NCBI GenBank assembly: GCA_001687465.1
Contig: LVLI01000067.1
Coordinates: 1-64,000, forward strand
Source: Halocafeteria seosinensis
Taxonomy: Eukaryota > Sar > Bigyra > Bicosoecida
DNA length: 64,000 nt
Direction of reading: 5' to 3'
Positions 24,762 through 34,587 of the stretch are shown piece by piece (the first letter of the stretch is position 1; each line of letters opens with the position of its first letter). The notes beneath the pieces were generated by a model. That model did not search any database. It was not told the origin of the DNA and saw nothing but the letters and a program-made list of their open reading frames with translations. The translations under genes were made by a program, and so were the position numbers.

Positions 24762-25189
24762 TAACTCAGAAGTGGACAATTGTGTTCGTTATGAATATAC
24801 GAATGGTTACATCCTACCGGGTAGGCTGATCTCAGAAAGCCATAATTAAATCACGGCCAAGCTCTTCAGAAAGTGTTACATGGTTCTCCTTCATCAGTGG
24901 TACACATTGCAGCACCTTGGCTTTCATATATACCACTAAGCGTACTTTATTATCTCCTAGTGTATTCACTGTAGCTCTATCCAACAGACTGAGGTTGTCA
25001 TCGGGATTTCGTATGGAATCGCTCCACAATAACTTCACAGTTGCGACATGAGTCATGATGAGTGTGTGATAAGAGCTGTTTGTACACTCTTACGTATTTG
25101 ACAACCTCAGAATTCCCCGTATACATGTGCGTTCATTGTGAAAAATACTGTATTGACGTGGTGTCTCGTCGTTTACTCTGAGGTGGAAG
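24762..25189. other. Spacer between paralogue B and PIG-T
   Basis: 428 bp. Holds the PIG-T promoter and, on the minus strand, a 74-codon open frame listed separately. Nothing else seen. Confidence 0.45.
24832..25056 (-). CDS. Possible 74-aa protein, unrecognised
   Basis: ATG-initiated open frame on the minus strand, divergent from PIG-T with 133 bp between start codons. The sequence has alternating hydrophobic segments (VRLVVYMKAKVLQCVPLM) but no TM helix, targeting signal or motif I know. It could be a genuine small gene or a chance frame; only its position (ATG near a plausible divergent promoter) supports it. Confidence 0.3.
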   Translation of the reverse strand: MTHVATVKLLWSDSIRNPDDNLSLLDRATVNTLGDNKVRLVVYMKAKVLQCVPLMKENHVTLSEELGRDLIMAF

Positions 25190-27025
25190 ATGAAACAAGT
25201 CCATGGAGGTCTCTCCATGTGGATGACGATACTGGGAATTTTGACTTCATTCCCCTTATCCCATGCACAGGAGAGGGTTGATGCTCCCAAACGAGTGCTA
25301 TACGATGAACATATGAGCTTTACTCCCATTCGAAGTGCCCGAATACGGACATCAGATAATCAAGCTCTGATTGCGCAATTCCACTGGGATTTCACGGTTC
25401 CCGTGGGGAGGAGAGAGTATGATAGGATATATGAGCACGCTGATGTAGCTCCACAGCGCATTTTGAAGGCTTTCACTTCTTCTAAAGCAGAGTGGATGGA
25501 GCTCTCAATGACGGATGGGTATTGGGACTCCCAGGCTTGGGGGTCCTATCCTCGAGGGAGATATAACCATACATTTGAGTGGCCTCCGATGCAAGGAACT
25601 ACTTTCAGAACTCGTTGGGAGCCAGTCACGCTAAATCGGACCCAAATAAAGCCAAGGATATCTGCTGCATCGAAGATTTTGTCCAAGGCACTTTCTGGTT
25701 CATTCTCTACGTCAATGGTGGATGATTGGGCCACCTGGATACACCACTGTAACAGTACAACCGCAGACAGTAACTGTGTTCCTCGGAACGATATATTCCA
25801 TCGTGCTGGATTAACGGGAACTCTAGCTACCGTCTTGGACCTTGACGAGCTACCGTGCTCGTCGAACCTTCATGCCTTGGTCTCCCAGCTACCCTGTAAA
25901 CATGTTACTGGAATTGGAGCGATTCTAGATGCTAGCGTATTAACTGGGGGAGACTATTGGTCCCTTCGTATTCGCGGTGACTATGATCATGAAGAAGACA
26001 CGATAAAGCTGGGTATTCAAGTGGACTCAGTTCTACCGTCTCGGAAGTATCGGAGCGGCTCTAAGCAGAGCAGTGCAGAACGGCTAGGCAGGGAATCTGT
26101 CTGCTGCGAAGATGATTCCCCCACCGTATGCGCCGAGTCACGCTTCAGATTGCCCGTAGGCGAGGATGTTCTTCCACCAGTGGTGAATCCCAGCATAACT
26201 AATTGCACGGCTAAAGTTGGCGAAACGTTCCAAGTCTCCGTTGCCAGGCTATTGAATATTGACAACGACTTTCGAACCCCTGAAGATACGACAACGCAAT
26301 GTGATGTGCTCAGCAAACATTGTCCCTTGGCTGGAAGAACGATTGTCTACCTTCATGATGAAGAGATTGAACAAAGGTGCAGCATGGGCGCTGTTTCAGA
26401 TTTACTAATCCCTCGTGAATTGTTCGTTGCACCCCGAACCCAAGGGTTCTCTTTTGTACATCGTTTGCGCAGCACTTCGCTGGACGAGGGGTCGTTCCAC
26501 ACTAAAATTATTTTGTCTGACTCCTCTGTCGCCAGTTCAGCCCAAGTTCAGCTCGTGTTGAGGTTTCCATGGCAATTGTATCTTTCGTTATCGACGTCCA
26601 GTATATATGGTTGTCCGGCTGATACCGAGCAAGAGTGTCAACGGATTCCACTGAGGGAGAGTCGGGTTCAGATGCATCCTGCAGCCTTCCGAGCGGCTCC
26701 AGGGCAGGTTTCGTTCCAGTTTGCTCTTCCGATAAATGTTAGTGTTGTCGATTTGTACATACCGTTCCGAATTGCGCATGGTCTTTATAATGATCATTCG
26801 CCAGACGCCCAAAGAGGTATCGAAGTGCCTCCTGCAGCTATAGCTTTGTGGACCGCCACGGGTGTGGAAGAAGTTGCTTATTCGCAAGCGGTGCATGTGG
26901 AGCCACCATCGCCAGACTTTTCATTTACGTTTACAGGCATCACTTTTGGATGTTGTGCATTGACTTTATTAGTTGGTAGCTACATCAACATCCTCGGGAA
27001 AAGGCCGTCGATAATGAAGTCGTGA
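25190..27025 (+). CDS. PIGT: GPI transamidase subunit PIG-T (Gpi16)
   Basis: 611-aa single-exon gene. ER-lumenal subunit of the complex that attaches GPI anchors to proteins. Signal peptide about residues 1-26 (MWMTILGILTSFPLSHAQ). Family landmarks: ALIAQFHWDF, the MELSMTDGYWDSQAWG motif, TFEWPP, ILSKALSGSFSTS, LPCSSNLHALVSQLPC, and a single C-terminal TM helix (ITFGCCALTLLVGSYINIL) followed by a short basic tail. Length is typical of the family (565-610). Several N-x-S/T sites suit a lumenal glycoprotein. Met11 is an alternative start; either leaves a signal peptide. Its 3' end is 95 bp from the convergent TIM23 gene. Confidence 0.9.
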   Translation: MKQVHGGLSMWMTILGILTSFPLSHAQERVDAPKRVLYDEHMSFTPIRSARIRTSDNQALIAQFHWDFTVPVGRREYDRIYEHADVAPQRILKAFTSSKAEWMELSMTDGYWDSQAWGSYPRGRYNHTFEWPPMQGTTFRTRWEPVTLNRTQIKPRISAASKILSKALSGSFSTSMVDDWATWIHHCNSTTADSNCVPRNDIFHRAGLTGTLATVLDLDELPCSSNLHALVSQLPCKHVTGIGAILDASVLTGGDYWSLRIRGDYDHEEDTIKLGIQVDSVLPSRKYRSGSKQSSAERLGRESVCCEDDSPTVCAESRFRLPVGEDVLPPVVNPSITNCTAKVGETFQVSVARLLNIDNDFRTPEDTTTQCDVLSKHCPLAGRTIVYLHDEEIEQRCSMGAVSDLLIPRELFVAPRTQGFSFVHRLRSTSLDEGSFHTKIILSDSSVASSAQVQLVLRFPWQLYLSLSTSSIYGCPADTEQECQRIPLRESRVQMHPAAFRAAPGQVSFQFALPINVSVVDLYIPFRIAHGLYNDHSPDAQRGIEVPPAAIALWTATGVEEVAYSQAVHVEPPSPDFSFTFTGITFGCCALTLLVGSYINILGKRPSIMKS

Positions 27026-27120
27026 AATTCAAATATAGCAGCTCAATCCGTTCACAGAGCACTCGTGTAAAATGCCTTAATGCATCGTAGAGCCTTAGGA
27101 AAACATGCTCAGGGGTCGAT

Positions 27121-28066
27121 TCAGGCGAACGTGAATGGAACAAAACGCTGGCTTCGATCTACAATCGACCCGACAGTAGCTGTGAGCGCGATGGTAGACG
27201 CTCCGACAGCTCCTGCACTAAGCATGACAGCTAATCCACGCGCATTTCGCCTTGATGCTGGAGTTGCACGAATGGAAAAGAACATCAATAACGAGCAAGT
27301 CTATCATCCCCGACATATTGGGAGGCACTTACTGAATGCCGGTAAGCGATATATCATCCCCGTCATCGCGGCAGCCGCCATCTGTGTATAAATTTCTCTC
27401 CTCTTCAAACCTACATAGTCAGGAAACGTGTCAAACTCAAATTGGTCGAGTACCCACTCGGAGCCGGTGTATAACATCGCTGCAACAGCGGTAGACTCAC
27501 GTATTACTTGTCTCACAAAATGCACGATCGAAATACATACCTAGAGTTCCTAACGTATTCCCCATAGTGGAGCCACCTCGTCCACATCCATTTAAAATTG
27601 AGTTCAACAATATCCTCGGTCTGGGGGAAGGAGACGTGACAAACCCTCTAACCAAGCCTATCGAGCCTCCGACAGAAAGGCCTGTCAAGTACATGATGCC
27701 CGTGTTGTGCATTCCGCGTTCCCAAACGCTCTTTTTCGGACTGGCGAGTACCCTTGACTGTTTCTGCTGCCTATTATTTTGTTGAGAAATCGCTTGCATC
27801 ACTTTGGGATTAACTCCAAAAAGTTGATTAGGGTCCATTTGTTGCCCTCTTCCTCCTCGTCGTTCCCCCGAGTAATCGTCGCTGCTACCACCTCCAAATT
27901 CACTGTCATCCATTCTATCACTCCCGTAAGGCTCCTGCAGATCTTGCTGGAAGTTCACGGTGCTTCCACCCACCGACACGAACTCCATATCAGAAGTGTC
28001 GTCATCATTGAATGGATCCGCGAAAGGGTCCTCCAAAGTCTCGTCGTTGCCCCGGTTATTCGACAT
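27121..28066 (-). CDS. TIM23: Mitochondrial import translocase subunit TIM23
   Basis: Exons on the minus strand 28066-27541, 27479-27333, 27257-27121; 269 aa; introns 61 and 75 nt. Channel-forming subunit of the presequence translocase. The N-terminal ~110 residues are acidic and hydrophilic (intermembrane-space receptor region), followed by the Tim17/22/23 domain: TGIMYLTGLSVGGSIGLVRG, ILLNSILNGCGRGGSTMGNTL (the conserved GxxGxxxG-type helix), then MAAAAMTGMIYR and a final helix AVMLSAGAVGASTIAL. Splicing both introns is needed to recover TM3 and TM4. It is longer than yeast Tim23 (222 aa) because of the N-terminal region. Confidence 0.9.
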
Positions 28067-28461
28067 TTTCCAACCCTCAGAAAAATACAACCACTAGGAC
28101 ACAGAACAAACTATAACAGAGTTCAAGCGAGACACCAAATAATTTCCTCTAGAATACCCAAATGGCCCTCAATACGCAATTTTCCAAGCCGCTGTTCAGC
28201 CTGTTCTGTGTCACTTGAGAAGGCAACAAACTTTTGTGCTACTTGAAGTCGGGTAATTGCGTCAACTCGCAACTTGCGTGCGGATTTAGGTTTCGTAAAC
28301 GTAAGCTTGTTGTTCAGGACAGTTATTCGGAGTCGGAAGCTGGTCAAGATTGTTGACAATTACTCATGAAGGAATCAGTCTGATCCAGAATCGATTGTTC
28401 ACATTTTCGGAATGCTTAAGTGATGTATATTAATTCTTACCAGTCTTCTTGGAACCTGTTA
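28067..28461. other. Spacer between TIM23 and INCENP
   Basis: 395 bp between two genes in the same (minus) orientation. It holds the TIM23 promoter and INCENP 3' UTR. A 78-codon frame on the minus strand (28123-28359) lacks an ATG and is not accepted. Confidence 0.45.
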
Positions 28462-30513
28462 TTAGGCTTGGTCAAATCCCATTTGCACCCTATATCGCTT
28501 CTTTTCGTCTGCTGTGAGACGATCGGGCAACCAGTGGCCACTGGAAGTTCTTACTTTAAATCGCTTCTTTGTAACAGGAAATATGGACTCCAAATCACAG
28601 TCCGTAACATCTTCGAATATATGGTCCGGATCTGGTCCCTCCGGTCCAAATTGTTGATGCAGAGCATCTTCTAACTCCTTCCCTCGAGCCCAATCCGGTA
28701 TCGGCTTTTGCTTTTTCGCATTTTCGTCTTCAGAGTCGTCATCGTTATCCGATAGTTCATAATTATCCTCTGGTCTTTTCTTTGGTGTAACTCTTCGGGA
28801 GCTACTAGCTCGCGCAGTCGTTGGTTTGTGGGAAGTGCTTTGAGGTTCAGCCACAGGTTGATTTGTAGCCGCCTGCGGTGGCTCTTCTGTCAAAGGATCT
28901 GAGTACGCTTGGGTTTCTCCTTCGGATTTATTGGTAGGTATAGTCTCAGACACAGCCGGCGTTTGCTGTGCCGTTTCCTGGGAGACCTCTGTGGTATACG
29001 TAGTATCATCGCGTCGCGAATTATCCATGGACTTCTCTTCACTCTGTGTTTGATCGTAAGTTTCCGTCGTCGATTCGGCTGCTGGTTCATTTGCGGCCGG
29101 TTCCTGTTGCTCACTGTCTGCAACTTTCAGTTGCTCTGGTGCGGCGAAGTTTGTTTCATTGCTGTCGGTGGTTTCCGGATGTTGCTCTTTTTCGTAAGAA
29201 ATTTCGGTGCTATAGTTTTTTCCATCCTCCACGGATGAGCCCTCTACTGCAGGTTCTCTCTTGCCGCCGGTGTCGTTGTCTGCCACAAATTGGCTTGAAC
29301 CAGCAATGGGTTGCTCTTCTGTCAGTTCCTGCGACCGGTCTGGAACTTTTCTATCTGCTTCATTGGTAGAAGTATCCTCCGATGTACTTGGGGGTTGTGG
29401 ATGTTGCTCCATTTCTTGAGAATGATACAAGTTTTCGCCAGTGTCGTCATATCCAGAAGCTTCCGCAGAGCCCTTCAACTCTTCCACTTTATGGACAGAA
29501 TGTTCGTGCTCCGGCTTGTTGTCCTCCGTTTCTTCCTGTTGTACGCGTTCATTCTCAGTCCTATCGGATTCTTCGTGTTGGCCTACGTTTCCATCTCCGA
29601 GGTTGATGATGCTATCATAAGATTCATTTTTTCTTGAGGAGCCGGTCTGGTCATATTGCGCTTCCGCAGCCGCTGCTTGTGCCTCCATTTCTACTTCTGC
29701 CTCAGCGCTCTTTTCGGCTGCAGCCTGCCGAGCGTAAGCGCGCAATAGGCGCTCCACCAGCTCCGCTTTCCTCCCCGTCTTCTTCTCACCTAATTCAGCT
29801 AGTGTATCTCTCAAATCTGCAACTTTCATCGCTCGGACTTTCTGTTTCAATTCTTCGTCAACTTCTTCTTCAGCGGACGGCGAATCGCTTTGTCGGGACG
29901 ACTTCGATGGTCTGGATTGCTCCTCTTGTTTATCCTCGTCAGCAGATTCCCTTGCCCGTTTCGACGATTGCCTACCTGAGAGAATAAAGGAATGGCAAGC
30001 ATTACTTGAAGACAGACATGCTCTTGGGTTAACTGATCGCCTTTAACGTACTCCGCCTACTATTTGACTCATGTTTCGGGGCAGGATCGTTAGTATCATC
30101 CTCGTTTTCCTGTGTTAAGTAGACAATGGCAGTATGATGTTTATAAGCGCCATCCCTTTCAAGTGGCTATTGACTCGTTGAGGAAAGAAGCCCGTACCTT
30201 ATTTTCCTTACTGATCTCCATTGAGGCATCATCATCATTAGTGGCCTCTTGAGGCTGCTGAGCCAGCTCACTGCATAGTCAGGGGACGAAAAAGTGGTGT
30301 TTCGGGTCCAAATACATGGCCTCTCTTGGAGCAGCGGACACAACAATCAGCAAAGGCTATCACGTACGGGCAATGCTTCTTTTTCAGGCCTTCTAGGTTC
30401 TGTGTTAGCCACTCTAAAATAGTATCTCCTTGCTTTTTTATATCATTTTGCCCATCCGAGGAGGCCGTGTTTAATTGACCTATAAGGTCATAAAACGACG
30501 AATAGGTGCTCAT
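28462..30513 (-). CDS. INCENP: INCENP, chromosomal passenger scaffold, with SAP domain
   Basis: Exons on the minus strand 30513-30368, 30270-30198, 30109-30061, 29975-28462; 593 aa; donors GTACGT, GTACGG, GTAGGC. The C-terminal IN-box (about residues 514-572) activates Aurora kinase: PIPDWARGKELEDAL, then CDLESIF and RFKVRTSSGHW, with the TSS phosphosite motif of INCENP intact. Near residue 130-170 lies a SAP-like DNA-binding helix pair (MKVADLRDTLAELGEKKTG, then RKAELVERLL). The N-terminus (DTILEWLTQNLEGLKKK) may bind Survivin/Borealin. The middle is Glu/Gln/Ser-rich and disordered. Animal and yeast INCENP lack a SAP domain. The exon 1 link is supported by frame and splice sites only. Confidence 0.85.
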
Positions 30514-31001
30514 TGTACACTACTATGGGAATTTTCTGTCTTTATAGATTCAGAAAATACACGTTCCCCACGATATCATTCGGTGAATATTCTACAATCT
30601 GTATCTAAAAACACTCTGTTGTGGCGGCAGTTTGAACCGGAGCCAGTTAACGCGCGCGCGTTAAGACTCTTTCACACTGTTTGGTTGTTCTCTCCGACGT
30701 ACAGTCGCCAATACCACTAAATTGAAGGCGCATTAGATGTTGAAAGGAAGAGTAAATGAATGGATCCGCCGAAATGGTATTATCCTTCTTTGTTTCTGTG
30801 TATATTGGTGGTATACAGGGGCGATGTCGCAGTTCTAAACGGCCACTCCACGTCCAGAGAGGATCCCAGAAGTTGTCCAGGGGTCAGAAGAGTTACGCTG
30901 ATGCACGAAATATCCCACAAAGAAATTGGTATACTGTAAGGGAAGAGTCTTCGCGAGGCTCGTGGTAGATACTCATGCTCGAGAAGCTCCAATCTGGCTG
31001 G
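30514..31001. other. Spacer upstream of INCENP
   Basis: 488 bp with no supported gene. A 33-codon plus-strand frame from 30736 has one hydrophobic stretch but nothing else in its favour. Confidence 0.4.
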
Positions 31002-31417
31002 TCAGTCAGTGAGAATCATTGCGTTGTACTTCTTCCATTCATGGTTGTTGGCTATGACCAGGGATAGTTAGCAGTTGATGAACGGAGGCTCGCGCAACCT
31101 ATCCCAGGAATATTATGCGCGTAATGAAGGGGGGGGGGGTGCGAAGATGGCTGTGCGTAGTACGTGGCGCACAGTGTGCAAAGTCATATTCTTTATCCAT
31201 ATACGGTTCTAGATCTTTGTTGAATTTCTCGTACTGTCGTACACATTCCTTCGACTGCCGCAAAGAATTTCCTGCCTTTCTCGGCACGGTATGGGAGCCT
31301 TCTGAGGAACTATAACACGAATAAGCCACAACGTGAACACATACCTGGTATAACTAATGCTTCATAAAGTGAGGGTGCTTCATCATCAATGCCGAAAGCA
31401 TTCCATACCTCATTCAT
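31002..31417 (-). CDS. Small spliced gene, 86 aa, unrecognised
   Basis: Three short exons inferred on the minus strand: 31417-31345, 31301-31164, 31051-31002. Introns are 43 and 112 nt; the second ends in tgctaac...catag, a strong branch point plus acceptor, and contains a C10 homopolymer tract (written as g on the plus strand, about 31130-31139). Product MNEVWNAFGIDDEAPSLY..., a charged helical region with SLRQSKECVRQYEKFNKDL and a second Cys in FAHCAP, ending MILTD. Two cysteines are 25 residues apart. More 5' exons are possible, since an acceptor precedes the ATG. I do not recognise it. Confidence 0.4.
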
Positions 31418-31694
31418 CAGAGCACCCTATACCAATCACAGTTGTACGGTAGTACTGGAATGATTCAGTCGTTGTACCACGCTGGCACAACCCACTGTGA
31501 AGCTCGAAGGAGCTCTGAAGTGCAAACAAATGTCCACAGTTTGTTCAATTAGAAGTTTCGACAGTATAGCCTTGGTTCGTTTCCCGCGTTAGTATCAATC
31601 ATATACTCTAACACTGAATGGTTACACGTAAGGACGAGTTATCACTTCGGAAAATACGTCGTCGGGCTGCCGAGTACGGGTATGCACGATTTCA

Positions 31695-33029
31695 ATGGCA
31701 TACATGCGGATATGCACGAAACGATGGCATTATTGCATGCCGCGGATCTTCGCACAAGGGCATGCTCGCCACTCGCATCCGGGAAACAAAGCACAATTGC
31801 GACAATGGTCATCTGGCGTTTGTGATGCTGGGGAGGTACGAGCTATTTCGACTCTTATGATACACTGCTTCACCACGGCATCATTTGTATAACCAAACAG
31901 AAGCCAGCAATTAACTTGATACGTACTGAAGATAGCTATACATTTGATAGAATGGACCATCTCCGTCTGGAGGAAGCGTTGTTTCGGGTACCGTCGCTGA
32001 AGGATCACGGCATTGACATCGAGAGCAATAATTGGTAAGCACTGATCAACGTCATTAGAACTCGATCTGAATTAAACATGGAGCCGTCATCATCCGCAAA
32101 AACGCAGGTGCATTTTGGGGAGAGGATGTGAACCTCCGAAAGTCGTCATGGGGATCTCAGGGAAACCACGAGAGCTGCTCAATTTGGACGCGGTACACAG
32201 GTGAGGAATTTCTTGAGGATGGCTTCTTTCGCTACTACGAATTGTGATGGCTAGCCTAATTGAGAAACACAGGAACGGGGCTGAGGTCATTCGCAGATTC
32301 TCGGGTGGAGGAACGGTGGTTGTCGATAACAATACTCTCTTTGTAACCTTGATCCTTAATCAAGTATGTTGTTTCGGTTTACCGCCGTCTTTTATTCACT
32401 TTGCTATTACTTGCCCAACAAATACATTTGCAGTCAGCTGTTAATAATGCTCCAAGGTATCCGAACGAAGTTATGAAATGGAGCGAGCGCTTCTACTCGC
32501 CCGTATTTGCCAGGGTTGCACCGAATAGTGAGGTACGACTCCTGTCCTTAGATCTGACGACGCACCTAACTTACTGCAGAACTGCGTTTACAGCCATTCC
32601 GGTTGAACGAGCAGGATTACTGTTTCGGTGATGTAAAGATGGGTGGCAATGCACAGAGTAAGTCGGCATCGGTTTTGGAGTATGGCATGGGGTTCTCACT
32701 TTGCCCACGAGTGCACAGGCATGAGCCGAGATCGCTTTGTTCATCATACGTCATTTCTGTGGGATTTCGATGAAGAAAATATGGATCTATTGACTTTGCC
32801 CTCAAAGCAACCTGCGTATAGGGAACAGAGAGCCCACGCGGACTTCCTAACCCCGTTGAAACACCACGTCAGTTCTTCGGAAGCGTTTTTCACAGCGATA
32901 GAAGAGCAAGTTCGCACATGTTTCAACGTTAAAACGTACGATTTGGACGAGGTTTCACCCTTGCTTGACAGCTATCAGGGCCGTCAAACAAACAAGCATG
33001 TTGATATCGCTGACTACATGGATTACTGA
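31695..33029 (+). CDS. Mitochondrial lipoate-protein ligase-like (LplA/LIPT family)
   Basis: Seven exons: 31695-31835, 31901-32034, 32108-32200, 32273-32363, 32434-32527, 32580-32657, 32719-33029; 313 aa. Probably attaches or transfers lipoyl groups to lipoate-dependent dehydrogenases. Signatures in order: LRLEEALFR, MGISGKPRELLN, the nucleotide/lipoyl loop IRRFSGGGTVVVD, KMGGNAQ (catalytic-Lys region), and VHHTSFLWDFD. Exon 1 encodes a basic, Ser/Arg-rich leader (MAYMRICTKRWHYCM...) that looks like a mitochondrial presequence. The fifth junction needs donor GTGAGG at 32528; the better-looking GTACGA five bases on breaks the frame. It resembles the plant and protist biotin/lipoate ligase family. 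Confidence 0.85.
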
Positions 33030-33366
33030 AGTGACAATACAGGCCATCACTTCAGATACACTGCAACCACTCCCAGCTTAGGGATAGACGATGTTGAATC
33101 CAATTTTGTGGATGCATAACCTTGTTCAGGAATACCCCCTTGCATCCCATGCAGCAATATTTTACCGTGCGTATCCGACGAGGATTGACACAGGTTTTCT
33201 TTGTAAACGATTGGGGCAACAGCGGAACTAGTACCACCACACTTTGAAAGTCCAAACATGCACACGGTCTCACGTGAGGAAGTTCTAGGGTGTTGGTCAC
33301 TTTACATATTCTCAATGGAACAGAATCGCCGATGTCCCTCCCTACAAAAGTTCGGCACAAGGAATC
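33030..33366. other. 3' spacer between convergent genes
   Basis: 337 bp between the lipoate ligase and the CDK11-like kinase. Nothing recognised. Confidence 0.45.
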
Positions 33367-34524
33367 CTATCTAGCTCCGGTCTCCGTAGAGGTAGAGTAT
33401 TTCGGGAGAAGGGCTGGATCGGCCGGGAGCGGTGCTTCGGAGAACCACGGATGCTGCAGGGCCTCTTCCGCGCCGATTCGATCGTCCGGGTTAACTGTCA
33501 GCATCCTCAATAGTAAATCGTAACCCGTTTCTGTCAAGTAGTTAGTTCCCGCGAGGGCTATGGCGGGGACCTGAAGTCGTTCACGCAGTCGACATTTCTT
33601 CTGCGTTGGCCACGAGAATTTCTTGGCATTCTTGAGTTTGGAGTAACCAGGCCACGACTTTTCCGTCGGCGATCCTAACGTAGAGAAAATCATTTTTAGT
33701 AACTCGCCTTCCTGTGACGCTTGAAATAGGACCTGGTTCGACACCATTTCCGCAAAGATACATCCTGCACTCCACACGTCCACTCCGGGTCCGTACGTAT
33801 CAGCTCCTAACAGGAGCTCGGGGCATCGGTATGCGGGTGTCACCAAGTTTTGTGTATAATGCCGTACGGGTCGTCCATATTTCCTCGCCATTCCAAAGTC
33901 GCAGAGTCGTAGAATTCCATCGTTTCCCATCAACAAGTTGCTAGGTTTTAAATCGCGGTGAATATACCAATGGTGGTGCAAATACGCGAGACCACTCAAT
34001 AACTGGAGCATGAGGCATTTGACATGCGCCGGGCGTAAATGATTCGGGCCATACTGTGACTTCTTGAGTTGCTTCATGAGCATTTTCAAGTCATGGTCAC
34101 AATAATCGAGCACCATGAATATTTTATCCAGTGTACTTCCTACAACCATTTCACGGACGCGTATGATGTTCACGTGGTCCAATGATAATAACACATTCGT
34201 CTCACGCAATGCCGTCAAAGGGAACCCTTCGCCTCCTTTCACTTCCTCATCCATGCGCACTTGCTTCAGAGCGACAATATCCCCTTGTTCACGGCCTTTG
34301 GCTCGATATACCACGCCGTAGACACCTTCTCCTATGCGCTCCAAACGCTCGTATTTCTCGACACTGCGGCAGCCATGCCATAGAGGCACATGCTTGTTAT
34401 GACACCCATTGGCACGGGCATTGCCATTGCCATCGCCCTGGCCATCGTCGTGCTTTATACGCTTTGATTGGCGAGGTTCATCCACCTCATTGAAGTCACG
34501 TTTTTGTCCGGATACCGAGGCCAT
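33367..34524 (-). CDS. Cyclin-dependent kinase, CDK11/CDK10-like
   Basis: Single exon, 385 aa. Ser/Thr kinase of the PITSLRE group that acts in splicing-coupled transcription or mitosis. Kinase motifs: glycine loop RIGEGVYGVVY, IVALKQV (catalytic Lys), GEGFPLTALRETNVL (PITSLRE-equivalent cyclin-binding helix), HRDLKPSNLL and DFG. After the kinase core the C-terminus FSEAPLPADPALLPK matches the CDK11 ending. Unusual: the activation segment reads VTPAYRCPELLLG where CDKs have VTLWYRAPE. The N-terminus is short (about 60 aa, basic NLS-like KRIKHDD), unlike the long N-terminal domain of animal CDK11. The start at 34524 is the first ATG of the frame. Confidence 0.88.
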   Translation of the reverse strand: MASVSGQKRDFNEVDEPRQSKRIKHDDGQGDGNGNARANGCHNKHVPLWHGCRSVEKYERLERIGEGVYGVVYRAKGREQGDIVALKQVRMDEEVKGGEGFPLTALRETNVLLSLDHVNIIRVREMVVGSTLDKIFMVLDYCDHDLKMLMKQLKKSQYGPNHLRPAHVKCLMLQLLSGLAYLHHHWYIHRDLKPSNLLMGNDGILRLCDFGMARKYGRPVRHYTQNLVTPAYRCPELLLGADTYGPGVDVWSAGCIFAEMVSNQVLFQASQEGELLKMIFSTLGSPTEKSWPGYSKLKNAKKFSWPTQKKCRLRERLQVPAIALAGTNYLTETGYDLLLRMLTVNPDDRIGAEEALQHPWFSEAPLPADPALLPKYSTSTETGAR

Positions 34525-34587
34525 TACCGCCACCCTTCGACAACGATAAGTTCAATTTGGATTGTTAAGATTACACCCCATATATAA

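Noticed and set aside
27080..27391. 103-codon plus-strand frame overlapping the TIM23 3' half
   Set aside because: It is antisense to TIM23 exons 2 and 3, which are well supported by the Tim17/22/23 family pattern.
28123..28359. 78-codon minus-strand frame between TIM23 and INCENP
   Set aside because: No ATG start and no similarity to anything known; the space is needed for the TIM23 promoter and INCENP 3' UTR.
30736..30837. Short plus-strand frame with one hydrophobic segment, considered as a TOM/Sec-type tail-anchored protein
   Set aside because: Only 33 codons, no family motif, and no splice-supported continuation that gave a credible protein.
31618..31860. 80-codon frame starting 77 bp before the lipoate ligase exon 1
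   Set aside because: It overlaps exon 1 in another frame; the chosen frame gives a presequence that splices in phase into the ligase.
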